DNA from: Toxoplasma gondii ME49
Taxonomy: Eukaryota; Apicomplexa; Conoidasida; Eucoccidiorida; Sarcocystidae
Length of the DNA: 64,000 bases
NCBI RefSeq assembly: GCF_000006565.2
Contig: NC_031474.1
Location: 372,001 to 436,000 of the forward strand
Reading direction: 5' to 3'
Within the stretch, counting starts at the first letter, position 1, and every line of letters starts with the position of its first letter. The notes below the pieces were generated by a model that was not told the DNA's origin, searched no databases, and worked only from the letters and a program-made list of their open reading frames with translations. Of the stretch, positions 34,338-46,398 are shown in pieces. A program made the position numbers and the translations under genes.

Positions 34338-36648
34338 CTAGGCAACTGCAAGTTCCTCTGATGGTGGCTGAGGCGTTGCACGAGGCGCTTCTGTCACTGC
34401 GTTGGGAAGAGACTCCGGAGGGAACGCTGACGCTGTGGTGACTCCTGAGATGGGCGGAGGACAGTCGGAAACACAAACAGGCATTAAGTACACTTCTTGA
34501 GGCACGCATACAAATCTCCAGTCCCTGTGCTTGATGGCAAGCCACTCTATCTCGCGGAATCTTTTGCGTCTCTCTCTATCTGAATACTTTTTTGTGAACA
34601 AATAGTTTCTTTTTCACACGTGAACAGATGGCGCAGACATGTCGGGCTCCATTCTAGAGAGATTTCTGACCGCACCTCGACGTGTAGATACGAAGCTGTG
34701 AAAGAATATCTGCCTCTGCTTCTAGATATTTTTGAGCATGTGTATAGCTGTACGACAGAGAAAAGATTCTGCTTCTTTTGGTGGCGATCGATAACTATGT
34801 CTTAGGTTCTGCCGTGGAGGCGAACACCGACTAAGCTTCCCCTTTGCGGCAGGTCCTCCTGTTACCTTCTGCTTCTACTTTAACTGAGAAGGACGGGGCC
34901 CGTGAGGTGGCTGCGGACCGCAGATCCTGGGAGAACGAGGGAAATTTAAGACATGAAACTGCAGGTCAGGAACAGCGTCGAGGAGGTTCTCCTTCTGTGC
35001 GTTACCCGTTCTTGAAAACTATCACGGAGGAGAACTCAACAGTGAGAGAACACTCCCGCCACGTCTGTGTCGTCCCTTCTTTACCTTTTGTGCGTCGACA
35101 TAGGCATGCAATTTGCCGGCAACACACAATGCAGGCTGGAAGGCTATCACTCCGGGCGACCTTCGACAACCCGGAGCAGATAGAGCACTGTGAATGTGAG
35201 CACTAGCATTTCAGATCGGTAGGCTTATATCCACCCTATGATTCCCCCTACCATGAATATATCTTCGTCATCAAGGGGCTCTCTCAGTCCTTCGTAACCG
35301 AACTTGTCGGCGAGCTCTACGGCCATGTCCAATCCTGACTGCAGAAAGAATGAATGTGGTTCGAATGTGCGCACTCCATAGGAAGGAGCACATTTTGAGA
35401 TTTACCCGTTTCGACAAGCACTGACTGAGCTCAGTCTCCTTTAGATTTCCCGAAAATCCCAACCATGCGGCCCGTAAGCTCGTGAGGCATCCATGCCGAA
35501 GACAGCTGGAGTAATAATATGGCATTTGGCATTTCAGTGTAATCTTCTTTGCAGAGAGAAACCAGCAGCTCGATGTCTGCGTAGATGAACGTGCATGGGC
35601 AGTATCCAGTTTGCATATGTTGAACATAAATCCTCCGGTCTGTAATCATGTGGCCAGCTCTGTATCAGTGTAGATAGATGAAGATTTTCGTGTCAACTTC
35701 TTTTCAGCTTGACAAATGAGAACCAGCCCAGCGACAAACAGATCGAGGTTCCCCCGCTGCGCTGCCTGTCTCCGTTAAGGATTTCACACATGCTTAACTA
35801 AAGGATCTGGAGAGGGTAAGCCTTCTGACCTGACGTCTTTGCTGAGATCTCTCTTGATTGCCAAGAATCTCTAACCGACGAAGTTCCTCTTTCCCGTTCA
35901 CGTCGGCACCACCAGCCCGAGGATTCGGATCCTTCGGACAATGACTCGCCTGTGGTTATGTAATTCGCCACCAAACAAAAGATTTGCAAGTGTATACAGT
36001 TCTGCAACTTGTTTTTGTCAGTGAATTCTACCTAATTGCGTTTCGCTCTCTGTAGCAATGACGAAAAATGTAAGGCAAAGAAAGGCCAATCTTCAAATGA
36101 TTAACGATGCAAGAAGATCTACGGCAGTTACCTGATGCGCATCTTTCTGCATATTATCCACACGAGCGTGCTATGCAAGAAATAGCGACCGTGTTTAGAT
36201 ATATCTCAACAGGCAGAGAGAGTGTGCGGCGAATGACTATGTCGATTACGAAAGGGCGATCCCCCATAGGCGAGCGCACACATTTCAAAATTCGTTACAG
36301 AAGAACTGCGTGTGCGAAGAATTTCGTTCTCCTGCAAAGACTGACGAGATGCCCAACTTCTTTGCAGGCCAGGCAAAGGATGCTCTGGTTCCGAATCTTC
36401 TGTTCTGCCTGCACGAAAGATATGAATCAAAAAACTGTCAGGTAGTCATCCCTTGGATTATTTGTCAATCTGTGGATCTCACTATGAGGATGCAAAGAAG
36501 CCACTCATTTGGGGACTTTTAAGTTCTTGGAGATTCAGAATGCGTGAGCATAATCTTGAAGGGACAAATCAAGCGTTTCAGTGACGACACCTATGACAAC
36601 CTTCTGTTTCATCGCGCATAACGGAGATGCAGAGTCACATATGAATAC

Positions 36649-36680
<32 letters not shown>

Positions 36681-39600
36681 GTATATAATTGTATGTTCAT
36701 ATGTAGCGAATTCCCGTGTTATCTCTCTGATCAGCCAGATACACGGCTACACCGATCTTTCACCATGTATACATGCATGCATATTTGCCGTGTTGCACGT
36801 TATACAGTTACACTGCAACACCAACGGTGAATCACCTTTGCAAAGATAACTTAGAACTACAACTAGATTCGTAGACGTACAGTGGATGCCTATTGTCGTA
36901 GAGAGTTCGTGTGACTTACTGCTTCTCTCTCCATCTTCTCCTCTGCATCAAGCTCATCATCATCGTCTTTGGATTCGTGCTTGCTGAATCGACATCCGGG
37001 AGCATTCTTCCCCAGTTTTCCGCAGCACCACCACATTTCGCCTCCATACTCTGAGTGATGAGTCCGGCAACTCCAATTGTAATTCTCGGTTTCCTCGTAG
37101 TCTTTACCACAGTTTTTGCACGTCCGCTGCTGGGCTTCGAACATCTTTCGGCGCGCTCTGTGGTGGTTCGAGGGGAGCACAAAGAGGCAGTCAACAGGTT
37201 AGAGGAGTAAGACGTCGCAGTTGGATGTAGCCTATTGAAAGTCCGAAGAACTTTGGGGCACTACAGTCAGGGAGTGCATAAATGAATTTTAACAGCTGGC
37301 GATCTACGGAGCACCGCATCGTTAGGCATCCTAAGCCCGTACAGAGGTTGACACGTAATCGTGCATAACGCGTATGTGTATGTATGTAATATGCTTATAT
37401 CGGCATTCACCGAACCTACATGCTCGCGAGCATAAAGGTGCATGCACAGACAGAAAGGGGTTAAGAGGACCAGCATCTTCTTGACATCCACACCTGAATC
37501 GCGCTATTCGCTGCTTCAGCTTATCACGATCCTCCCGTAGCTCTTTCATCTGCTTGTCCATCTCTTCACGTTCCTTTTTAAGATTCTCTATTTCCTCCGA
37601 CTGCTGCGCGCTCTCTTTGGAAACTTGCAGGCGAGTCTCCTCCAGCTCCCTCCTCAACCGGTTCGTCTCTGCCTGCGAGCAATTGCCAACAGGAAGATAC
37701 CCCCAAAAGCATGAAAAACCGAAGTACTGTCGTCAACAAACTCTACACATTCCAGTAACTCACTTGCTGTCTGATCTCAGTCACTGCTGCGCGGCTGTCA
37801 TTTAGTAGTCATTATTTATAAACGCGCGGAGAGGTCCAGTAAATACGTGCATGCATCTTGATAACAGTGCACAAAAACGCTTGCATACAATTCAAAAGTT
37901 TCTCTGTGTATATCCTCTCCTCTGCGTTTATACCTCACTTTCCAGTTGGTCATGCTGATCCGGTTTCCTGTACGACTTCCATTTCCAGCTTCGTCTCTTT
38001 CTACCTCTCGTTCGAGAAGAGGGTTTGCGTGTTTCAATAAAATTAGACAAGATTCAATTTCCCACCCAACCACCCCGTACCGAAACTGTTGGAAAGCTCA
38101 CATTTGTTTTTCAGTGCCAAGTTCTTTGTAATTGCTGCACACCACCACCCCAGTGGACTGCATAATAAAGCTAAGAGTGCAGGAGTTCAATGCCGTACGA
38201 CATGGAGGTTATTCCCATCGTTTATGTTCTGGGTGTCTTCTCTGGCACTACTCACAGCCAGACGGTCCCGTTGAAGTGTCAAGTCCTTCTTGATGTCAAG
38301 CAGTCGAGTCCGCTCGTTAGCCAGCTTGGCGCACTCGTTCTGCAGGTTTGCTGAGAACTTCTGGATGTCATCGATATGCGCCTTCGAAACTGACTGAAAT
38401 GCAGTTGACCGGGACCAAATGAAATCAGAGAGAATACAAATTTCTTCTTCAATCTTTAGCGTCCCTCCTACCGCCTTATGCATCACGGCACTTGAAGGCG
38501 GAGCAGTGGAGCAGTTTCAGCAAAAGGCTGGAGGCGTAAGAACTGGAAATCGAGAGATGATAGCGGATTTTCGACTACAGTTGACTACGATGTAAGAACC
38601 GAGAGCGAGTGCGCGCTGACAGTGGTCATGTAGATTTGGTTCTTGGAATTAAGATTTGCTGATAACATGTGAGACTGTGCGCAGGCTTCACGATAGAAGA
38701 ACTTTCGTGGTATAGTGTAGACGCCCGCATTAACTGTGAAAAAGTTAACTGAACTACGTGGAAAGCCTCCATTCCCTTCAAGCGAACCTGTGCAATGCCG
38801 ATCATCGAAACTCTGTAAAATATTGCTCACAGCTTGAGCTGTTTTTTCCTTGTTTAGAGTCTAACTTTTACTAATTGGTTTTTCTGCTCAATTAAATATC
38901 ATTAAAAGATATTTCAGTTAACAACAGTTTACAGCGTTAGTTCGCTAACTCCTCTGTCTACACTCTGTTCAAATTCGAAAACGGACAGACTTTCTTTTCC
39001 CCAGGTAATACGGGGACGCAGGAAAGCCCCATCTTGCAGACTCTTTACAGTGCATGGAAACAGAGGTTTCCATTCACTTCAAGATTCGGTGTTGCTCGAC
39101 TACCCCACACTTCAAGCATTTGTTTCAAATCTCCTTACTTCCTCGAACAGGAGAGCGTCTTGCAAGCTCTTTACAGTGGGTAGGTCTTTCGTAACAGCAG
39201 AGAGGCCTCTGACCTAGCGTGAAACGAACACCGCAGCATCATTTTCAAGTTTAGGGTTAGGGTCAATCGTCTTGGCAGCGTGTGTCCATGAGAGGGCGAT
39301 GACCCCCATGTCGGATAGAAGGTTTCCGTGACTAGAAAAAAACTGGGAACACGGAGGCTCACTTCTGCAGCCGCCTACCTGCTCTGTGAGGACCTCGTGT
39401 TCGTGCTGCAGGAGAGATGCGGTATTTCGTGTGACGGTGAGTTTTCTGCTCAATTCCTCATTCGTTTGTCGGAGCTCCGTGACAGTCTGAGAGAGGCGGC
39501 TCTGTTCCTCCTGGTGCTGTCCGATCAGCGCTTCTAGTTGCTGTAGTTGCCACCTTAGGGAAGCACAGTCACTCTCAGTCTGAGTAATGTGGAGGCGAGA

Positions 39601-42004
39601 AAAAGATTCCTTGAAAACAGAATATCAACCACACATGCAGAACAAGCCATTTTCGTCGTAGCTTCGGGTGATGCATTTCATTTTCTCACGCGTGGTCGGC
39701 CGCCAGTTTTGTTTTGCGGTTAAAGAGTTGCTGTGTTACAAAGTCACAGTTTCACCCCGACTAAAAGTTACCGTACGACGGTTTCGCAGGCAGCTTCTGT
39801 AAATCGCGTCTCTGAGAGCAGGGTTTCGCCCTTTGTCGCAACGTCATAAAGGTCGTTCAGGCGCCGCACAGTATGGTAGTTTTGGTAAGGCTACCTTTTG
39901 CTTAGTTTGCTCCAGTTCGACTTTCAGTTTTGCTAGAGAAGACGTCGCAGCTTCCAGTTTCTCGTAGAGCTCTTTGCATGCCGTTTCCGAGACCGTGAGG
40001 CGCTGCCTCAAAACCGCATTTCCCTCTTTTGCTACCTGCAGCTCACTCAGGAGCGAGTCACTCAACTGCATTTCCGCCAGCACTGCTGTTTTTCCCGGGC
40101 TCACTGGAGAGGCTGCCCGCGGTGTAGATGTCGGCACTTCTAGCTTGGGTTCCTGGAGGACAACAGAACGATGAAATCAGAAATATAGGTCCACTGCCTC
40201 TGCTAAAAACACGCTTCACCAAGAAAATCACACGTCTGTGGAGCGAGGGCCCTAGAGTGTTGGGTGATAACTTGTGACGAACTAGGGTGTACCGCGTATA
40301 TGTTCCAGTACCACAGACAGAATAAGAATGCCTGCCAGACAAAATAGAGTCCCTGGCTACAACAGCGCTTTTGAACTCAATGAAAAGGCGCGATTATTGG
40401 GGCCTCGCTCTAGACGGGAGCACCGTGAGCGAATATTTGAGGTTTTCAAGGAAATTCATTGAGATGAGGCATTGGAAAAATGTCCGAAGCGATGTCACAG
40501 GCTGCGACTCGTTGCTGAATTGACTGCTACTGCAGGATCTCTGCTGAAACGGTATTCACCAACACGCTGTGCGCTGCTCGGTGCAGTTCCCGTTGGTTTG
40601 TTCTTCGCGGAACAGCTCGCAGTCTATTTCTTATCAGTCACTTCAGCTGCATGTTAAAACGGTTTCTTGGCAACGTAAGGTCGCTTCTTCGTTCCGTAAC
40701 GACAAAACTGAAGGAATCTGAACTAATGCTATGGCGAAATAAAACGCGAACCTCGAGTCGGTGCCTCTAACCTTCCGTGTGGTAGACGTTCCAAGTCTTT
40801 CATGGCGCTCGATTTCTTCTTGACGTATCCGGTGCACTTCGAACATGGGAAGCAAGTACTGCCGCATGACCTGAGCCGCTTTCTCTCCAGGCAATTGCTG
40901 CAACAAGGTCGATGGGTTAGCACCAATAATTACTAATACAAGAAGGTCATCTTTGCCCATCTGAGGGATGTAGGAAGAGACACATTGTGCCCCGGTAAAG
41001 ACGCACCTACATATCTTTTTGTAACTTCCGTGTGTAGGTGTGTGTCCACGCTATACACCCGTGAGCCTGACTTATTTAAATGTGCCTCTCCTAGGGGAAC
41101 AAAAATTCGCATTCACACGTTTATACAGCAACTCAAATATACAGATTTATCTTGCGATGCCTGAACACGGTGGAGAGTTTCTCCTTGCTGTATGGGGGGA
41201 AACGGGATGACGTACAGATCTGTGTGCACGCTCATCCTGTCGGCGTAGTTTGGTTTCGATGGCTCACGTTCTGGAATGCACTGTCATTGAGAAGAGATTC
41301 AAGCAATGCAGCAGCCTTGCTGTCTTCGGCTTTGGTTTCACCCGATGTTGAATAACGGTCGGCGCTCGGCCGTCCCCTCTCTGCCACACTAACATCTTTT
41401 TGCCATTGGGGAGGACCAGCTGGTGGGGGCAACGGTCCATGGAAAGCCTTATCGGTAGGAGCGAAGCGCACCCCCGGTCTACAAAAAGTAGTCAACAGAA
41501 CTGCCAACGCCTCGCAACTTGCTCGACTGTCACTTTCCGCTGCTCCGTGCACCTGAACTCCTCAACAGCTGAGCGACGAGAAGAAAATGTGTCTCACCCA
41601 CTGGACCATCAACGACAGGCACTCCAGGCTTCCTCTCGCTTTTGAAAAACTGTCCGTAAACGTGCATCCACCTAGAGAAAGCCTTCTGCGTGAACTGAAT
41701 CCTATGAGTGATTCTCACGCATTTGATCAAACACAGGTGTGTATGATTTTTGTTTGGCTATAGTTCCTATGTCAGATATACGGCAAGTAGTCTTGAATAC
41801 CCTGTAATAGTCGTGGCTGCCATTCCGGTCTATTTTACTGGATATGGAATTTTATTTTCAAGCCCAAGACGTGAATGCTGTGTAAAGAGAGAACTTCCAG
41901 GGGATGACGCCGTACGTGGACGGTTTCTTCGCTCGGTTTTGAGCTTTCGAGGACGAGCTGTCTCCTCCTGAAGAGGGGAGAGAGACACCGTATGCACTCA
42001 GCAT
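34338..42004 (-). CDS. coiled-coil protein with a CHORD-like Cys/His zinc cluster
   Basis: Exons, 5' to 3': 42004-41916, 41671 to about 41598, about 41552-41268, 40897-40772, 40152-39895, 39579-39379, 38393-38256, 37672-37494, 37157-36920, 35949-35830, 35338-35252, 34926-34879, 34586-34338. From exon 4 to exon 12 all phases match; the joins of exons 2-3 and 12-13 (AAAAAAG acceptor) are uncertain. The product is about 700 residues. A proline-rich N-terminus leads to a long heptad-rich coiled coil (exons 4-8). Exon 9 carries the pattern C-x2-C-x13-C-x2-HH-x9-CC-x9-C-x4-H with WWCC and APGC, which should bind zinc. A conserved-looking tail follows (ASHCPKDPNPR; LADKFGYEGLREPLDDEDIF; RKRFREIEWLAIKHRDW). 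The start ATG at 42004 is the first in frame. I do not recognise an orthologue; a cytoskeletal or basal-body scaffold is one possibility. Confidence 0.75.
36644..36690. repeat. (TA)n microsatellite in an intron of the coiled-coil gene
   Basis: TA dinucleotides with interspersed TG steps lie between exons 9 and 10 of the minus-strand gene. A TGCATGC follows at 36774-36780. Confidence 0.9.
39031..39178. repeat. short direct repeat in intron 6 of the coiled-coil gene
   Basis: A 22-base unit ending CTCTTTACAGTG occurs at 39031-39052 and again at 39157-39178 with three differences. The two copies are 126 bases apart inside the 985-base intron 38394-39378. Confidence 0.75.
39250..39262 (+). repeat. 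telomere-like TTTAGGGTTAGGG
   Basis: One TTTAGGG unit followed by TTAGGG lies in the same intron as the direct repeat. TTTAGGG is the coccidian telomere repeat. Thirteen bases are too few to prove telomeric origin. Confidence 0.6.
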
Positions 42005-43632
42005 CTCCACTTGGAGAAAAGTTTGGCGCAGAGACTTCTTGAGTGGCCTGTCTTGCTGCCTTATTACGTCATCCAAACTTGGAAAGAAGGATCATTTAAA
42101 AAGGGCGACTCGGATGCAGCCGTCTGCCGCGCAGGATTTCGGATCAGCTGCCTCGGCTACCTGAACAGGCAAGAGTTTTTCACTCTTTTAGTTCATCTCT
42201 CGGGGCCACCGAAGTGTCTGCTGCTTGTCTGAAACGAATATTTCGTGACTAGTTGAAGGAAAATCGATCGAGTGGTCAAATTTGAGCGGATGAACAGAAA
42301 TACTAGGCAACAACATCAGTGAAGCTGATTGCCGGGCCGTGAGCCGAAAATTAACATCGGTTTAGAAGCTCTCGTCTAAAAGGTGTTGACAGAGTATTCC
42401 ACCTGATGTCCCTCTTAGCTGAAAGAAATACTGAGATCGGGCACTTGCACATATTTGATTGAATCCTCCGGTTTGCTGGAAGATAGTGAAATTGCAGAAA
42501 GCAGAATCGACTTGACGACCGTGGGGCCCCAAGTTTGTTTATTGTGGCTTGGTATGGTGGAAGTAGTGAGGGAAATACCGCTGGTTCGATTCAGTTTCGT
42601 TGTGAATTTTGCAAATCCACATTCAGGTTTAGCCCCGACAGAATGTGCAAGTATATGAGCTTGTTAGTCACTACGTGATCGTCTTATCTCTCGGGTGCTT
42701 TGAAACTCTTTGCGGGAAATTGGGTATTCACTCTTCTGCGCTACCATATTTGCCACTACATCTGTACGTGATCAACTGTGTATATTCAGGACCACGCGTC
42801 ATACAGTTCCTCAAGGAAAACTGATTCAATTTGTCTGCACGAGCGCCCAGACAATTCATCTACCGTTATTCTACACTGAATTCTACGAGCAAACTGATAA
42901 TAACTTGTTTCAGAAAACAAAAGACGTTAGTGAGATGGAGCCTCCATTTCTCGGCATAGCTGATTTGTATTTAGTCGAGTAGGACGCTGGTTCTTCAGTG
43001 GCGATTCGAACGTATGGTAGGTCAGTCCAACCAAGACCACTAGCGAATTCAGCACAGATACTTTGAGTTACTAATACAGAACTTAATGGTACTAGGAAAT
43101 AGGAGACTGCGTTAGGTCTTGGAAAAACGGCTTCCGAACCACCAATATAGATTGGTACAAAGAAGTTACCATATCCTCCGTACAAAGCCAGCGGTCTCTA
43201 CTGGACGACTTCATACCTCGTAATCCCCCACATTCGCAAATTCGCCGCTGTGTTGGAAGGAAAAACAGATGATTGAGCAATTAAAACAGTTCCCGAACGG
43301 CTGACACGTGCTTCTCTTCAGCTTCCTCACCGGCAAAGGGTTTTGAGCCGTCCGATCACGCATCTCACTCATGTCACTGACACACCAGGTTCCCAGGAAG
43401 AAACGGCAGTCGCCGTAAAGACTACAGTCGGCTCCCCGATCGCACTCAAAAAGGAAGCGATTCCTTTCAGGCTTTGTACCCCGTTGTCCAAGAGAGAGCT
43501 CACGTTGAGGAGAAAAGGGTGCCCATGATGGCATTGTCACAATTCTGTCTTTTCCTCTTGACGCGTGTTTTGGCCTTCTCTCCGAGATCTTGTCAACCAT
43601 TGTTCCCGCGTTTTGAAACGGCATTTTTCACC
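42005..43632. promoter_or_regulatory. divergent intergenic region between the coiled-coil and ML genes
   Basis: This 1.6 kb spacer separates starts at 42004 (minus) and 43633 (plus) and must hold both promoters. It contains only short ORFs without family signal. No specific element is claimed. Confidence 0.5.
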
Positions 43633-44874
43633 ATGTCACTCCGTACTCGTATTGCAGCTTTGTTCCTCTTTCTTGCGCTCTCTTCTGCTTTTTGTCCTTT
43701 CTCTGTTCTTGGCCAAAAAACAGAGGACGTCGATCAAAAAGAAGAGGGCTTTGAGATCGCGTCAACAAAGGCTCATGAGGAAGCTGAAGAGGCACAGATT
43801 TCCATTACGAGACCGGGCGGCTCTTCGTCTATTTGGGATAACCCGCCTGAATCTCATCGGGATCTCTGGAGGTGGTGCACTACTCAGCCGTCTCTGATAG
43901 AGGTAATATGGCTGCGTTTCGGGCTATACGTCAACACGGACTTCTAGGCATTTGATGCAACGCAGTATTCTTTTCTTGGAAGTTACCCGTTGATACCCAT
44001 ACGCGAGATACTCTGTTCTCTGCGCTCTCTTAAGAGTGATTGCTTGTCTCGCGCATGCTGCGCAGAAACCTCTTTCCGTTCTTCTTCGGTGTATCTAGAT
44101 TGACGAGTTCATTCAGACTGTTTTGCCGTGGGCGTGTGCATTTACGCATGCGCAGACTATACAAATAAGTGACTAAGCACAAACTACTGACAGGTTGTTT
44201 CCTCAGGGATTCTGGTTGGTCAGTTCACTGTTGCTGCCCACCATTTAATTGATCATAGACCGTTAGACAACAGGGAATTGCCGAACGAATAAGGGCTCCT
44301 GCAGGTGCTCTGCCTACCAGTTCCTCGCGGCAAAAATTCGTGAGTCACGGTTTGCACTTTGTTCTGACTTCCCGCCTTCCATTCTTGAGTGCAGGACTTC
44401 GATATCTTGCTCGACCCATATCCACTTCGCCCGGGTAGAAATTTCAATTTGCATTTAAGAGGCATCCTCAAGGAGGCGCTTCCAGACCTGCAGCTGCGGA
44501 CTCTCATTGTCCTAAGCCGTTTTATTAGAATCTCACACACGAGAAATCTCTGCGCTGAGAATCCTGGTCTCTGTCCTCTGCAGCCCGGCTACCAGGAGCT
44601 AACCATCACATGTAGGTTTAGAGAGTGGATGTGCTTGCTGGTTGTCTTGTTGGATTTCCTGTCGCGAGCAACTGAACGAAACACCTTCTTCCATTGAAGG
44701 GAGGCGGAAATGCCATTCAAGCTTCTTCTCTATCTCTGAGTGCTACTTGCAGATGCGATCCCTCCCGTGATCCCTGGGCCTATCACCGTCGATGCGACCG
44801 TAAGTCAAGTCGGGAACTCTGGAAACGTTGTGGCCACAATCGAAGCTTACAGAGATGAACCAGCGGACAGGTAA
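43633..44874 (+). CDS. secreted ML-domain (MD-2-related lipid-recognition, NPC2-like) protein
   Basis: Exons 43633-43902, 44395-44611 and 44753-44874 join in phases 0 and 1 and encode about 202 residues. The start MSLRTR lies in CACCATGTC and opens a clear signal peptide (AALFLFLALSSAF, cleavage near residue 28). A short acidic propeptide-like stretch follows. The body matches the ML/NPC2 beta-sandwich: DFDILLDPYPLRPGRNFNLH, then NLCAENPGLCPLQPG, then IPPVIPGPITVDATV and a final VVATIEAYRDEPADR strand. ML proteins bind sterols or phospholipids in secretory or lysosomal compartments. The frame stops immediately after exon 3 (TAA at 44872-44874), although a GTAAAC donor overlaps that stop, so a further short exon is possible. 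The family call is good; ligand and compartment are unknown. Confidence 0.75.
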
Positions 44875-46398
44875 ACGACCGCTTGTTTAATACGAGGTCA
44901 ACAAGCACTGTCATAGCAGTAGGCAGGTGCCTTCAGATATAGAGAGACGTCGTGTTACCACAGATATACAGAAGAGGATCTAATTAGTGTCTGTAGGCAT
45001 AGGTATGGGCATCACTCAGTCCAAATGAATTGCCAAGAGGACAGATTTTGAAAAGGATACGCAGGCAGGTATATGCAGGACAACATTGTTCACACGGGTG
45101 AGTTGTAGAGCATCTCTTTTTTTGCAAACAACTTGTCTGTCATCTGTTCTCGCAGATGATAGTTGGATCGAAAGAGATTGCCTGCGCACGAATGGGACCT
45201 CTTCAAATCTCCGCCTCTGGTTTGGGTTTCTAAGCCCGCCGTAGAGGAGCACTGGGGTTCACGAAATCGGAGGCCTGTTGTTTGTGCTTTGGAGGGGCAG
45301 AGTGAATTTTTGTTGTTTTGGACCTAGAAAAATAATGTTTTGCTGTAGGTTTTGACTGTGAATGTGGGACCCCACGCTTGCTGCGCACGACCTTGTCTTC
45401 GGCAGCAACTGCAATTTCCCCCATCAATTTCTTCTGCGTTTGCCTTCCCGTCGGGCTCTGGGGTCTCGGGGAAGGGTGCGAAGAAGACATGTGTCTCTTC
45501 GACGCAGACTGTCGGGACCCCTCTCATTTTCCTCGTCCGTCAGAGAGGCTACCACCCAAATGGAGAACAGAAACAACACACGTAGACGCCTTGCTACGGT
45601 GGCCGGAACGTTCGGCTTTAGTGTAGGGATGCACGGTCCAGGCTATCGCACAGTTGAAGCCAGCTTTTGGAAAGCCGTGACCACTTCTGCACGCATGACG
45701 TGTCCTCTCGAGCTCCACCTTTCGTGCCACATTTGAATGGAATCTGCACAATTCAGAAACAGAGAAGAATTGACCGTGGCACGCAGTCACAATCGAAAAT
45801 TGCGGGAATAGTCTTATCGATCGTTTCTGTAGTTTTTCCGATGCGCCGACCTTCGGTGATGGCTATTTCGAGAATCAGGGCCGAACAGTCAGTCGGCACG
45901 GCTTTTAAACCAACAAGGCCCGGAACACACACTGGAATTATACACTGAAAACGTGGCTTTGCTGAGAAAGAAGAAAAGCACTCGATGTCTGTTGTTTATT
46001 GGGCGCTGACTGCTTGGATACCTACCTGGGAATGTAGACGCTAGGTTCACTAGAAGGTGTAACAAGGCGGCAGCAGCGTTGGTGCGTTTGTTCTCTTCCG
46101 TTACACCTGACAAGATAACGTATCGCCGTCGTAATAGTTCTGCCGGTTGTAGAAACTCCAGATTCGTATGAGTCTCAGTTTCACTTCAACTTTCTTCCCT
46201 CCACGGTCACGTTCTGTTCCGCTCCGTGCATATTTGCCTGTCTCTGCCCCCCCGCACTCTCTCTTTTCGTGTTACGTTTTCGAACCATCTCTTGCTCTTC
46301 CCTTCTGCGACAGTCTTCGTCGGTTGGCCTTTCATGTATACCTCCGCTGGATTCTCTCCAGGCATACTCAGTTCTGACACTTCCGCGTTACTTCTCTT
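44875..46398. other. convergent intergenic region, no gene seen
   Basis: This 1.5 kb stretch lies between the ML gene and the 3' end of the HEAT-repeat gene. ORFs at 45352-45790 overlap on both strands and lack any recognised domain. One small open segment (exon start about 44927, ending TAG) could be a last exon of the ML gene but would need a 56-base intron. Confidence 0.45.
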
